In this document: positions 47,308 to 54,388 of the stretch, in pieces | How positions within the stretch are numbered: position 1 is the first letter of the stretch | Layout of the letters: the number at the start of each line of letters is the position of its first letter | From: Nocardioides halotolerans DSM 19273 | Lineage (GTDB): Bacteria; Actinomycetota; Actinomycetes; Propionibacteriales; Nocardioidaceae | Assembly: GCF_000422805.1 (NCBI RefSeq) | Contig: NZ_AUGT01000012.1 | Span: forward strand, 124,001-188,000 | Length of the DNA stretch: 64,000 nt | Direction of reading: 5' to 3' | The notes under the pieces: model-generated | What the model saw: only the letters and a program-made list of their open reading frames with translations | What the model was told of the DNA's origin: nothing | Database searches by the model: none | Program-made: the position numbers and the translations under genes

Positions 47308-49047
47308 ATGCCTGCCCCGCGTCGCCTCCGTGTGGCACGCCAGGCGCCGGTCGTGGTCTGGGCGCTCGTCGTCGCGCTCGTCGTGCTCGGGCCGGCGCTC
47401 GGCCCGGGCTTCCTCCTGGTGCGCGACATGGTCTGGGTCCCCGACCTCGCGCTGCGGGCCGACGCGCTCGGTCTGGGGTCCGGCCTGCCCCGGGCGGTGC
47501 CGTCCGACGCGGTCGTGGCGGTGCTCGACGAGGTCGTGCCCGGCATGCTCCTGCAGAAGCTCGTGCTCGTGCTGGCGCTCGCGGCCGGCGGGGTGGGCGC
47601 CGCACGCCTGCTGGACGCCGACCGGACGGCGAGCCTGGTGCTCCGGCTGGTCGCCGTCACGGCGTACGGCTGGAACGCCCTGGTCGCCGAGCGGCTGCTG
47701 ATGGGTGCCTGGCCGGTGCTGGTGGGGTACGCCGTGCTGCCCTGGCTGCTCGACGCGGCCCGGCGGTGGCGGGCCGAGGGCCGGCTGCCACCGGCCCTGC
47801 TGGTGCTGGTGCCGCTCGGGTGCCTGAGCGCCAGCGCCGGGCTCGCCACGGCGCTTGCGGTGCTCGCCGGCGCGGCGGGCCGGGGTCGCACCCTCAAGGC
47901 GGCCCTGCTCGTGGCCGCGGCCAACGCGCCGTGGCTGGTCGCCGGGCTCCTGCACGCGTCGGCGGCGACGTCCGACCCCGCGGCCGCCGAGGTGTTCGCG
48001 CTCCGGGGGGAGGGATCGGTGCCGGCCCCGCTCGCGGCGCTGACGCTGGGCGGCATCTGGAACACCGCGGTGCAGCCCGACACCCGCACCGGCGCCCTCG
48101 GCTGGGTCGCGCTGGTCGCCCTCCTCGCCCTGGCGGCCGTCGGCGCGCGCCCCTGGTGGCGGCGCACGCCGTCGCGCGACCGGCTCGCGCTGCTGGTCTG
48201 CTGGGCGGTCGGCTGGGGGCTCGCGGTGCTGACCTGGCTCGCGCCGGCCCTGGTCGGCTGGGCGTCGGAGCACGTGCCGGGCGCCGGCGTCGTCCGCGAC
48301 GGTGCGCGCACGCTCGTGCTCTGCGCGCCGCTGCTGGTGGTGCTGGTCGCCGAGGGCGTGCGCGCGCTGGCCGGCCGGGTCCCGCGCGAACGGGTGGCCC
48401 GGGCCGCCCTGGCGATCGGCGCGGTCCTGCTGCCCGTCGCGCTGCTGCCCGACCTCGCGCTCGGCGTCGATCACCGGATCGCGCCCGCCGACTACCCCGC
48501 CGACTACGACCGCGCACGAGACGTGGTGGCCGAGCACGGACACGGCGACGTGCTGGTGCTGCCGCTGTCGAGCTATCGCGCGCCCACCTGGAACCACCGG
48601 CACCTGGTGCTCGACCCGATCGGCCGCTACCTGGCCCGCGACTACGTGGCGAGCGACGTGCTGGTCATCGACGGGGTGCCGCTGTCGGGGGAGGACCCGC
48701 GGGTCGGCGACGCCGCGCGGGCCCTGGCCGAGCCGACGCCGGGGGAGCGCGCCGCGGCGCTGGGCCGGATCGGCATCGGCGTCGTGGTCGTCGACCCGGA
48801 CGCGCCTGGAACGGCGCCACCGGACGTCGCGGGCGATCGGCTCCTCGAGTCCGAGGTGCTGCAGGTCGTCGCGCTCGACGACGTGGACCGCCGCGACGTC
48901 CAGACCAGCTGGCAGGTCGCGATGGCCGCCGCGTGGCTCGCCTACACGGGGCTCCTGGCACTGTGGCCGCTGCTCGTCGTCCGCGCGCGGCGGGGCCGGG
49001 CCGCGAGGACGGCGCTACCGTCGCCGCGCCGAGTGACCGGCGAGTAG
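47308..49047 (+). CDS. large polytopic membrane protein, possible glycan-related enzyme
   Basis: 579 aa. About ten to twelve membrane helices with an acidic motif soon after the first helix (GFLLVRDMVWVPDLAL), followed by LGSGLPRAVPSDAVVAVLDE and PGMLLQKLVLVLALAA. A roughly 150-residue extracytoplasmic region (AEHGHGDVLVLPLSSYRAPT, PIGRYLARDY) precedes a last helix near the C terminus. This layout resembles GT-C type membrane transferases and AftD-like proteins, but no catalytic assignment can be made. ATG 47308 is chosen; the upstream hexamer TTGGAT is a weak -10 candidate. Divergent from the flippase. Confidence 0.72.
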   Translation: MPAPRRLRVARQAPVVVWALVVALVVLGPALGPGFLLVRDMVWVPDLALRADALGLGSGLPRAVPSDAVVAVLDEVVPGMLLQKLVLVLALAAGGVGAARLLDADRTASLVLRLVAVTAYGWNALVAERLLMGAWPVLVGYAVLPWLLDAARRWRAEGRLPPALLVLVPLGCLSASAGLATALAVLAGAAGRGRTLKAALLVAAANAPWLVAGLLHASAATSDPAAAEVFALRGEGSVPAPLAALTLGGIWNTAVQPDTRTGALGWVALVALLALAAVGARPWWRRTPSRDRLALLVCWAVGWGLAVLTWLAPALVGWASEHVPGAGVVRDGARTLVLCAPLLVVLVAEGVRALAGRVPRERVARAALAIGAVLLPVALLPDLALGVDHRIAPADYPADYDRARDVVAEHGHGDVLVLPLSSYRAPTWNHRHLVLDPIGRYLARDYVASDVLVIDGVPLSGEDPRVGDAARALAEPTPGERAAALGRIGIGVVVVDPDAPGTAPPDVAGDRLLESEVLQVVALDDVDRRDVQTSWQVAMAAAWLAYTGLLALWPLLVVRARRGRAARTALPSPRRVTGE

Positions 49048-49066
49048 CAATCGCCATACCCCGTCG

Positions 49067-49083
49067 GGTAGGTTGTGCGCGGA
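49067..49083 (+). promoter_or_regulatory. promoter element shared with the PorA-like gene (copy 1)
   Basis: GGTAGGTTGTGCGCGGA differs at one base from 63643-63659. TAGGTT serves as the -10 box; identical bases continue past it into the initially transcribed region. Confidence 0.55.
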
Positions 49084-49102
49084 CTCAGGGAGGGGCCCGT
49101 CA

Positions 49103-49255
49103 GTGAAGATTTTGACCACGTTCGCCGCCATGGTCGTGGGTGGGGGGATCGCAGCAGGGTCGATGTACGGCCTGCTCGCGTCGCAGACCGCCGCGCCTGC
49201 CAACTCGCCGACCAACGTGAACGCGCCCGAGTTCGACTACGGCTCCAACAACTGA
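49103..49255 (+). CDS. small membrane-anchored peptide, DUF2613-like
   Basis: 50 aa from GTG 49103, with GGAGGGG about 7 nt upstream. One hydrophobic helix (TFAAMVVGGGIAAGSMYGLLA) is followed by a short Pro/Asn-rich extracytoplasmic tail ending FDYGSNN. The size, layout and tail resemble DUF2613 proteins such as the mycobacterial Rv0236A encoded beside aftD, which suits this arabinan region. The match is by pattern only. A perfect palindrome follows the stop. Confidence 0.6.
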   Translation: MKILTTFAAMVVGGGIAAGSMYGLLASQTAAPANSPTNVNAPEFDYGSNN

Positions 49256-49262
49256 GTCGTCG

Positions 49263-49282
49263 CCGCCCCTGATCAGGGGCGG
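49263..49282. terminator. 20-bp perfect palindrome between convergent genes
   Basis: CCGCCCCT-GATC-AGGGGCGG, starting 8 bp after the small-peptide stop and including the stop codon of the convergent glycosyltransferase. A bidirectional terminator is likely. Confidence 0.6.
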
Positions 49283-50433
49283 AGCGCTGGATCCTGTGCG
49301 TCCAGCCGGCGCCCCTCGAGGGCGGCCCGCACGACCGTGGCGAACGACTCCTGAGCATGCCCCCACGTGAACGCGTGACTGGTCACCCTGGCGCCCCTGC
49401 CGAGCCGCTCCCGGTCCTCGACGTCGTCGAGCAGCGCGCCGACCGCCGCGGTGAAGCCCGCCCGGTCCGACACGAGCACGCCGGAGAAGCCGTCGACCAC
49501 CGACTCCTGGGTGCCGCCGGCGTCGCGGTAGGCGACCGTCGGCGTCCCGTGCATCCCGGCCTCGCCGACCACGAGCCCCCAGCCCTCCTTGAGCGAGGGC
49601 AGGGCCAGCAGCCAGGCGCGCTCGTAGATCTCGTGCTTGCGCTCCTCGTCGACGTGCCCCTCGAAGACCACGGTGTCGCCGGCCTGTCTGGCGCCCGCGT
49701 AGTCGCGCAGCCGGGCCTCCCACCAGCCGCCGCCGACCACGTGCAGCCGCAGCCCGGGATGGGTCGCGCGCAGCGTCACGGCAGCGTCGATGGCGTGCTC
49801 GACCTGCTTGTGCGGGACCAGCCGTCCCACGACCGCGACCATGGGCGTCGGCGACTTGCCGCCCGCGACGGGCACCACGGGGTCGGTGCCGTTGTGCACC
49901 ACGGCGACCCGCGGGCCGCGCACCCCGAGCGCGCGGAGCTCGCTGCGGGTGGCCCGCGACACCGCGACGTACTGGCTGCGGCGGTAGAGCAGCGGAGCGA
50001 GGCGACGCTCGATGAACCAGCCGACGTGACCGGTCAGCCCGGGGTAGACGACCGGCCACTGCTCGCGGTGCACGTGGTGGACCAGCACCACGACCGGCTT
50101 GCGGGTGACCAGGCGGGAGAAGAACGGCAGCCCGTTCTGGACGTCGACCACCACGTCGGGGTCGCCCAGGTCGCCGCGGCGCAGCGCGCGCATGCCCTCG
50201 AGGTAGACCGACAGCTTGGTGCCCCGGCGCACGAAGCGGATGCCGTCGACGACCTCCTCGGGCGGGGCCGCGGCGTGGCCGGCGCAGAAGATCGTCACCT
50301 GCGCGCCGCGCTCGACGAGCCCCGCGGCCATCGACTCGAGGTAGCGCTCGGCGCCGCCACCCTCCGGGTTGCGGGTGTCGCGCCAGCTGAGGAACACGAC
50401 CTGCTTGCCTCGCAGCGGGTCGGCCTCGGACAC
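49273..50433 (-). CDS. GT4-family glycosyltransferase
   Basis: 386 aa from GTG 50433. The N-terminal half begins KQVVFLSWRDTRNPEGGGAE, with the glycine-rich acceptor loop, and the C-terminal nucleotide-sugar domain begins VAVVGRLVPHKQ. The retaining GT-B signature E-x7-E is in EGWGLVVGEAGMHGTPTVA. Cytoplasmic and nucleotide-sugar dependent; sugar and acceptor unknown. The minus-strand box TATTGT lies 7 nt before the GTG. It is divergent from the UbiA-type gene at the head of the DPA cluster. Confidence 0.88.
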   Translation of the reverse strand: MSEADPLRGKQVVFLSWRDTRNPEGGGAERYLESMAAGLVERGAQVTIFCAGHAAAPPEEVVDGIRFVRRGTKLSVYLEGMRALRRGDLGDPDVVVDVQNGLPFFSRLVTRKPVVVLVHHVHREQWPVVYPGLTGHVGWFIERRLAPLLYRRSQYVAVSRATRSELRALGVRGPRVAVVHNGTDPVVPVAGGKSPTPMVAVVGRLVPHKQVEHAIDAAVTLRATHPGLRLHVVGGGWWEARLRDYAGARQAGDTVVFEGHVDEERKHEIYERAWLLALPSLKEGWGLVVGEAGMHGTPTVAYRDAGGTQESVVDGFSGVLVSDRAGFTAAVGALLDDVEDRERLGRGARVTSHAFTWGHAQESFATVVRAALEGRRLDAQDPALRP

Positions 50434-50440
50434 TCGACGA

Positions 50441-50446
50441 ACAATA
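50441..50446 (-). promoter_or_regulatory. -10 box for the GT4 gene
   Basis: Minus-strand TATTGT with a 7-nt spacer to GTG 50433, which excludes the longer N-terminal extension. Confidence 0.5.
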
Positions 50447-50492
50447 GGACGCAGGGCCCACCGTGGGACGATCGACGGGTGAGGAGCACCCC

Positions 50493-51401
50493 GTGGTGAC
50501 CGACGGCGCGGTCCGCGCGTCGGCCGCCGGCGAGCCCGGCCTGGCCCGGGCGCTGGTGCGCGCCGCACGCCCTCGGCAGTGGGTCAAGAACCTCCTCGTG
50601 GTGGCCGCTCCGCTCGCCGCGGGCGAGGTCAGCGACGGCGATGTCGTCGCCTCGACGCTGCTGGCCCTGGTGACCTTCTGCCTCGCGGCGAGCGCGGTCT
50701 ACCTCGTCAACGACGTCGCCGACCGCGACGCCGACCGGCTGCACCCCACCAAGCGGCTGCGGCCGATCGCCTCGGGCGCACTGCCGGTCCCGGTGGCCCT
50801 GGGCGCCGCAGGGGTCCTCGTCGTGGCCGCCGTCGTCGTGGGCTGGCTGACCGACCCGCAGCTCGCGGTGCTGGTGGCGGCGTACGTCGGCCTCCAGGTC
50901 GTCTACGCCGTCCGGCTCAAGCACGAGCCCGTCCTCGACATCTCGATCGTGGCGGCGGGCTTCCTCATGCGAGCCGTGGCCGGCGGCATCGCGGCCGACC
51001 TGCCGCTCTCGCAGTGGTTCCTGCTGGTGTCGGGGTTCGGGTCGCTGTTCATCGTGGCCGGCAAGCGCTACTCCGAGCTGCACACGCTCGGCAGCGAGGC
51101 CGGGACCCGCCGCAGCCTGGTCCGCTACACCGACACCTACCTGCGCTTCGTCTGGAGCACCGCGGCCGGCGCCACCGTCATCTCCTACAGCCTGTGGGCC
51201 TTCGAGGAGGCGCCCGGCGACGGCGTCCCGTGGCACACGATCTCGATCGCGCCGTTCCTGATGGGGCTGCTGCGCTACGCCGTCGATGTCGACGCCGGCA
51301 CCGCCGCCGAGCCCGAGGACATCGTGTTCCGCGACCGCGTCCTCCAGCTCATCGGCGCGGCCTGGCTCGTGACCGTGTGCTTGGGGGTGCTGGCCGCATG
51401 A
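50493..51401 (+). CDS. ubiA: decaprenyl-phosphate phosphoribosyltransferase (UbiA family)
   Basis: 302 aa. The prenyltransferase Asp-rich motif is YLVNDVADRDADRLHPTKR, with RLRPIASG after it and a second conserved region around AGKRYSELHTLG. About nine helices are seen. In the DPA pathway this enzyme (mycobacterial Rv3806c) joins PRPP to polyprenyl phosphate to give decaprenylphosphoryl phosphoribose. The next two genes in the pathway order, dprE1 and dprE2, follow directly. The dedicated phosphatase (Rv3807c type) is not in the window. GTG 50493 or 50496 fits GAGGAG at 50481-50486. ATGA overlap with dprE1. Confidence 0.92.
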   Translation: MVTDGAVRASAAGEPGLARALVRAARPRQWVKNLLVVAAPLAAGEVSDGDVVASTLLALVTFCLAASAVYLVNDVADRDADRLHPTKRLRPIASGALPVPVALGAAGVLVVAAVVVGWLTDPQLAVLVAAYVGLQVVYAVRLKHEPVLDISIVAAGFLMRAVAGGIAADLPLSQWFLLVSGFGSLFIVAGKRYSELHTLGSEAGTRRSLVRYTDTYLRFVWSTAAGATVISYSLWAFEEAPGDGVPWHTISIAPFLMGLLRYAVDVDAGTAAEPEDIVFRDRVLQLIGAAWLVTVCLGVLAA

Positions 51402-52738
51402 CCTCCCTGCTGTCGGGCTGGGGCCGCACCGCCCCCACCGCGGCCACGCTCGTCGAGGCGGGCGCGTCCGACGTCCCGGCCCTCCTGCGGCAGGCCATCG
51501 CGCGCGGCGTGATCGCCCGCGGCCTGGGCCGCTCCTACGGCGACGCCGCCCAGAACGCCGGCGGCACCGTGCTGGCGCCGCTGACAGGGCCGACCACGGT
51601 GGCGCGGGCCGCCGACGGCACGCCGCTCGTGACCGTGGCGGCGGGCACCAGCCTCCACGACCTGATGGCCACGCTGCTGGCGCAGCGGCTCTTCGTGCCG
51701 GTCACGCCCGGCACCCGCTACGTCACCGTCGGCGGCGCCATCGCGGCCGACATCCACGGCAAGAACAACCACCGCGATGGCAGTTTCGGCGACCAGCTCG
51801 TGTCGCTCGACCTGGTCACGGCCGACGGGCGGCTGCGCACGGTCGGGCCCGAGAGCGACCCGGCGCTGTTCTGGGCGACCGTCGGCGGGATGGGGCTCAC
51901 CGGCGTCATCACCGCGGCCACCCTGCGTGCCCTGCCGGTCGAGTCGGCGTACGTCGCGGTGGACACCGAGCGGGTCCCGGGCATCAACGAGCTCGTCGAC
52001 CGGATGCGGGCCGGCGACGACGCCTACCACTACTCGGTGGCCTGGATCGACACGCTGGCCCGGGGCCGGTCGCTCGGGCGTGCCGTGCTCACCCGCGCCG
52101 ACCACGCCACGGCCGACCAGCTGAGGGGCCCAGCCGCCCGGGACCCGTGGGCCGCCCCCCGAGGGCCGAGGATCGCGGTGCCGTTCACGCCGCCGGGCCT
52201 CGTCACGCGACCGACGGTGCGCGCCTTCAACGAGGTGTGGTTCCGCAAGGCACCCCGGCACCGGGTCGGCGAGCTGCAGTCGATCGCGGCCTACTTCCAC
52301 CCGCTCGACGCCGTCGACGACTGGAACCGCCTCTACGGCCGGCGGGGAATGGTGCAGTACCAGCTCGTCGTGCCCGACGACGCCGAGTCGGCGGTCACGG
52401 AGGCCCTCCGGGTGCTCGCGGACGCCGGCCGGCCGTCGTTCCTCGCGGTCCTCAAGCGCTTCGGCCCCGGCAACCCCGGCCTGCTGTCGTTCCCGATGCG
52501 CGGGTGGACGCTCGCCCTCGACCTCCCGGCGAGCCCGGCGCTCGGGCCGATGTTCCGCACCCTCGACGCGCTGGTGCTCGAGGCCGGCGGGCGCCTCTAC
52601 CTGGCGAAGGACTCGCGGCTCTCGCCCGAGACCTTCGACGCGATGTACGAGCAGGCCGACGACTTCCGCAAGCTGCGGCGCGACCTCGACCCCGCCGGGG
52701 TCTTCCAGTCCGACCTCGGACGTCGCCTGCAGCTCTGA
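51398..52738 (+). CDS. dprE1: decaprenylphosphoryl-ribose oxidase
   Basis: 446 aa FAD-dependent oxidoreductase. The FAD-binding region contains ARGLGRSYGDAAQNAGG, PVTPGTRYVTVGGAIAADIHGKNNH and GMGLTGVITAATL. The substrate domain includes FLAVLKRFGPGNPGLLSFP and the catalytic-region Lys in GGRLYLAKDSRLS. DprE1 oxidises the 2-hydroxyl of decaprenylphosphoryl ribose; DprE2 then reduces it to the arabinose epimer. At the position of mycobacterial Cys387, the residue attacked by benzothiazinones, this protein has Ala373 (GWTLALD, codon 52514-52516). ATGA overlap with ubiA. Confidence 0.93.
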   Translation: MTSLLSGWGRTAPTAATLVEAGASDVPALLRQAIARGVIARGLGRSYGDAAQNAGGTVLAPLTGPTTVARAADGTPLVTVAAGTSLHDLMATLLAQRLFVPVTPGTRYVTVGGAIAADIHGKNNHRDGSFGDQLVSLDLVTADGRLRTVGPESDPALFWATVGGMGLTGVITAATLRALPVESAYVAVDTERVPGINELVDRMRAGDDAYHYSVAWIDTLARGRSLGRAVLTRADHATADQLRGPAARDPWAAPRGPRIAVPFTPPGLVTRPTVRAFNEVWFRKAPRHRVGELQSIAAYFHPLDAVDDWNRLYGRRGMVQYQLVVPDDAESAVTEALRVLADAGRPSFLAVLKRFGPGNPGLLSFPMRGWTLALDLPASPALGPMFRTLDALVLEAGGRLYLAKDSRLSPETFDAMYEQADDFRKLRRDLDPAGVFQSDLGRRLQL

Positions 52739-52750
52739 CCGCACGCCCCG

Positions 52751-52783
52751 CAGGTCGCCGGCCGCCCCGCCGGCCCGGACCTG
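52751..52783 (+). promoter_or_regulatory. hairpin between dprE1 and dprE2
   Basis: CAGGTC-GCCGGC (52751-52762) can pair with GCCGGC (52769-52774) and GACCTG (52778-52783), with a 3-nt bulge. It sits in the 81-bp gap of what is otherwise a tight operon and may set relative expression. Confidence 0.4.
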
Positions 52784-52819
52784 CCCCGGACCCCACCCCA
52801 CCCCAGGATCGAGGAGACC

Positions 52820-53575
52820 ATGCTCAACGCGCTCGGCGAGCCACAGTCGCTGCTGCTGCTCGGCGGCACCAGCGACATCGCCCTGGCCGTCGCGGCGAGG
52901 TACGCCGAGAGCGGACCCCTCCGGGTGGTGCTCGCGGCACGCCCCGGTCCGCGACGCACCGAGGCGGTGACCCGGCTCTCCGCGCTCGGCGCGGTCGTCG
53001 AGGCGCTCGACTTCGAGGCCACCGACACCGCCAGCCACCCCGCGCTCGTCGAGCAGGCCGCCTCGGGCGGCGACCTCGACGTCGTCCTCGTGGCCTTCGG
53101 CGTCCTCGGTGACGAGGAACAAGCCTGGCAGGACCACGATGCCGCCGTCCGGCTCGCCCAGGTCAACTACGTCGGCCCGGTCAGCGTCGGCACCGCGCTC
53201 GCCGCACAGGTACGTCGCCAGGGCCACGGCGTCATCGTGTTCCTCTCCTCGGTCGCCGGCGAGCGGGTCCGGCGCTCCAACTTCGCCTACGGCGCGAGCA
53301 AGGCCGGCGCGGACGGGTTCTACCTCGGCCTGGGCGAGGCGCTGCGCGAGCACGGCGGCCACGTGCTCGTCGTCCGCCCCGGGTTCGTGCACACGAAGAT
53401 GACCGAGGGCCGCGACGCGGCACCGCTCTCCGTCGGGCCCGACGAGGTCGCCGAGGCCGTGGTCGCCGGCGTCGCCGATCGCAAGGAGCTCGTCTGGGTG
53501 CCGGCCGCGCTGCGCGTCGTGATGTCGGGACTCCGGCACGTGCCGCGCCCGCTCTTCCGGCGCCTGCCGCTCTGA
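52820..53575 (+). CDS. dprE2: decaprenylphosphoryl-2-keto-ribose reductase
   Basis: 251 aa short-chain dehydrogenase. The nucleotide-binding loop is LLLGGTSDIALAVAARYA, the NNAG-equivalent is VLVAFGVLGDEEQ, and the catalytic Ser-Tyr-Lys set is in FLSSVAGERVRRSNFAYGASKAG. GGTSDIA and RRSNFAYGASKAG are hallmarks of DprE2. It uses NADH to give decaprenylphosphoryl arabinose, the donor for arabinosyltransferases such as AftD two genes on. GAGGAG lies just before ATG 52820. Confidence 0.93.
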   Translation: MLNALGEPQSLLLLGGTSDIALAVAARYAESGPLRVVLAARPGPRRTEAVTRLSALGAVVEALDFEATDTASHPALVEQAASGGDLDVVLVAFGVLGDEEQAWQDHDAAVRLAQVNYVGPVSVGTALAAQVRRQGHGVIVFLSSVAGERVRRSNFAYGASKAGADGFYLGLGEALREHGGHVLVVRPGFVHTKMTEGRDAAPLSVGPDEVAEAVVAGVADRKELVWVPAALRVVMSGLRHVPRPLFRRLPL

Positions 53576-53616
53576 TCCCGTCACTGTCCGTCGCCGTCCG
53601 TCACCACCGCCATCGT

Positions 53617-53622
53617 TAGGGT
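53617..53622 (+). promoter_or_regulatory. -10 box for the methyltransferase-aftD unit
   Basis: TAGGGT, 7 nt, then ATG 53630, the leaderless pattern. It suggests that the methyltransferase and aftD have their own promoter separate from dprE1-dprE2. Confidence 0.5.
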
Positions 53623-53629
53623 CTCCGCC

Positions 53630-54388
53630 ATGTCCGGTCGCAGTGCTCCACCGCGCTCGGACACGCCCTGGCGGGCCGACCTGCGGCGCTCGCGACAGCT
53701 GTTCGCCGACTTCCGGGTCGAGCAGACCGACCCCGCCCGCTTCTACGGTGCTCTGGCCCGCGACTCGGTCGGCCAGCTCTCGGGCTACCTCGACCTCCGG
53801 GGCGCGACCATGCTCGACGTCGGGGGCGGCCCTGGCTTCTTCCGCGACGCGTTCGAGGCCGCCGGAGCGACGTACTGGGCCCTCGACGCGGACGTCGGCG
53901 AGCTCTCAGGACAGGGCGCCATCGCCGCGGGCACCGTGATCGGTGACGGGATGCGGCTGCCTTTCCGCGACGACGCGGTCGACCTCTGCTACTCCTCCAA
54001 CGTCCTCGAGCACGTGCCCGACCCGTGGCGGATGGCCGAGGAGATGCTCCGCGTGACGCGGCCCGGCGGCATCGCGTTCATCTCCTACACCTCGTGGTAC
54101 GGCCCCTGGGGCGGGCACGAGACCGCACCCTGGCACTTCCTCGGCGGCGCGCGGGCACGCCGGCGCTACCTCGCGCGGCACGGGCACGAGCCGAAGAACA
54201 GGTACGGCGAGTCGCTGTTCGAGGTCACCGTGAAGCAGGGTCTCGACTGGGCGCGGACCCAGCGCCTCGGCGAGGTCGTCGACGTGATCCCTCGCTACAA
54301 CCCCCGGTGGGCCTACGGCCTCACCCGGGTGCCGGGCCTGCGCGAGCTCGTGACGTGGAACCTCGTGATCGTGGTGCGCGCCCGGTGA
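53630..54388 (+). CDS. class I SAM-dependent methyltransferase
   Basis: 252 aa. SAM motif I is TMLDVGGGPGFFRDAFEAAG, with the acidic residue in WALDADVGEL; motif II reads LPFRDDAVDLCYSSNVLEHV, and VTRPGGIAFISYTSWYGPWGG follows. The C-terminal half is rich in aromatic residues and contains NRYGESLFEVTVKQGLDWAR. Close relatives occur beside arabinan or galactan genes in actinobacteria, so a glycan or lipid-carrier substrate is possible but unproven. The stop overlaps aftD by GTGA, implying coupled translation. Confidence 0.87.
   Translation: MSGRSAPPRSDTPWRADLRRSRQLFADFRVEQTDPARFYGALARDSVGQLSGYLDLRGATMLDVGGGPGFFRDAFEAAGATYWALDADVGELSGQGAIAAGTVIGDGMRLPFRDDAVDLCYSSNVLEHVPDPWRMAEEMLRVTRPGGIAFISYTSWYGPWGGHETAPWHFLGGARARRRYLARHGHEPKNRYGESLFEVTVKQGLDWARTQRLGEVVDVIPRYNPRWAYGLTRVPGLRELVTWNLVIVVRAR

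Noticed and set aside
54025..54384. Longer start for aftD inside the methyltransferase gene
   Set aside because: The extra 120 codons lie in another frame of the methyltransferase and are Arg-rich nonsense; GTG 54385 gives a normal AftD N terminus with a GTGA overlap.
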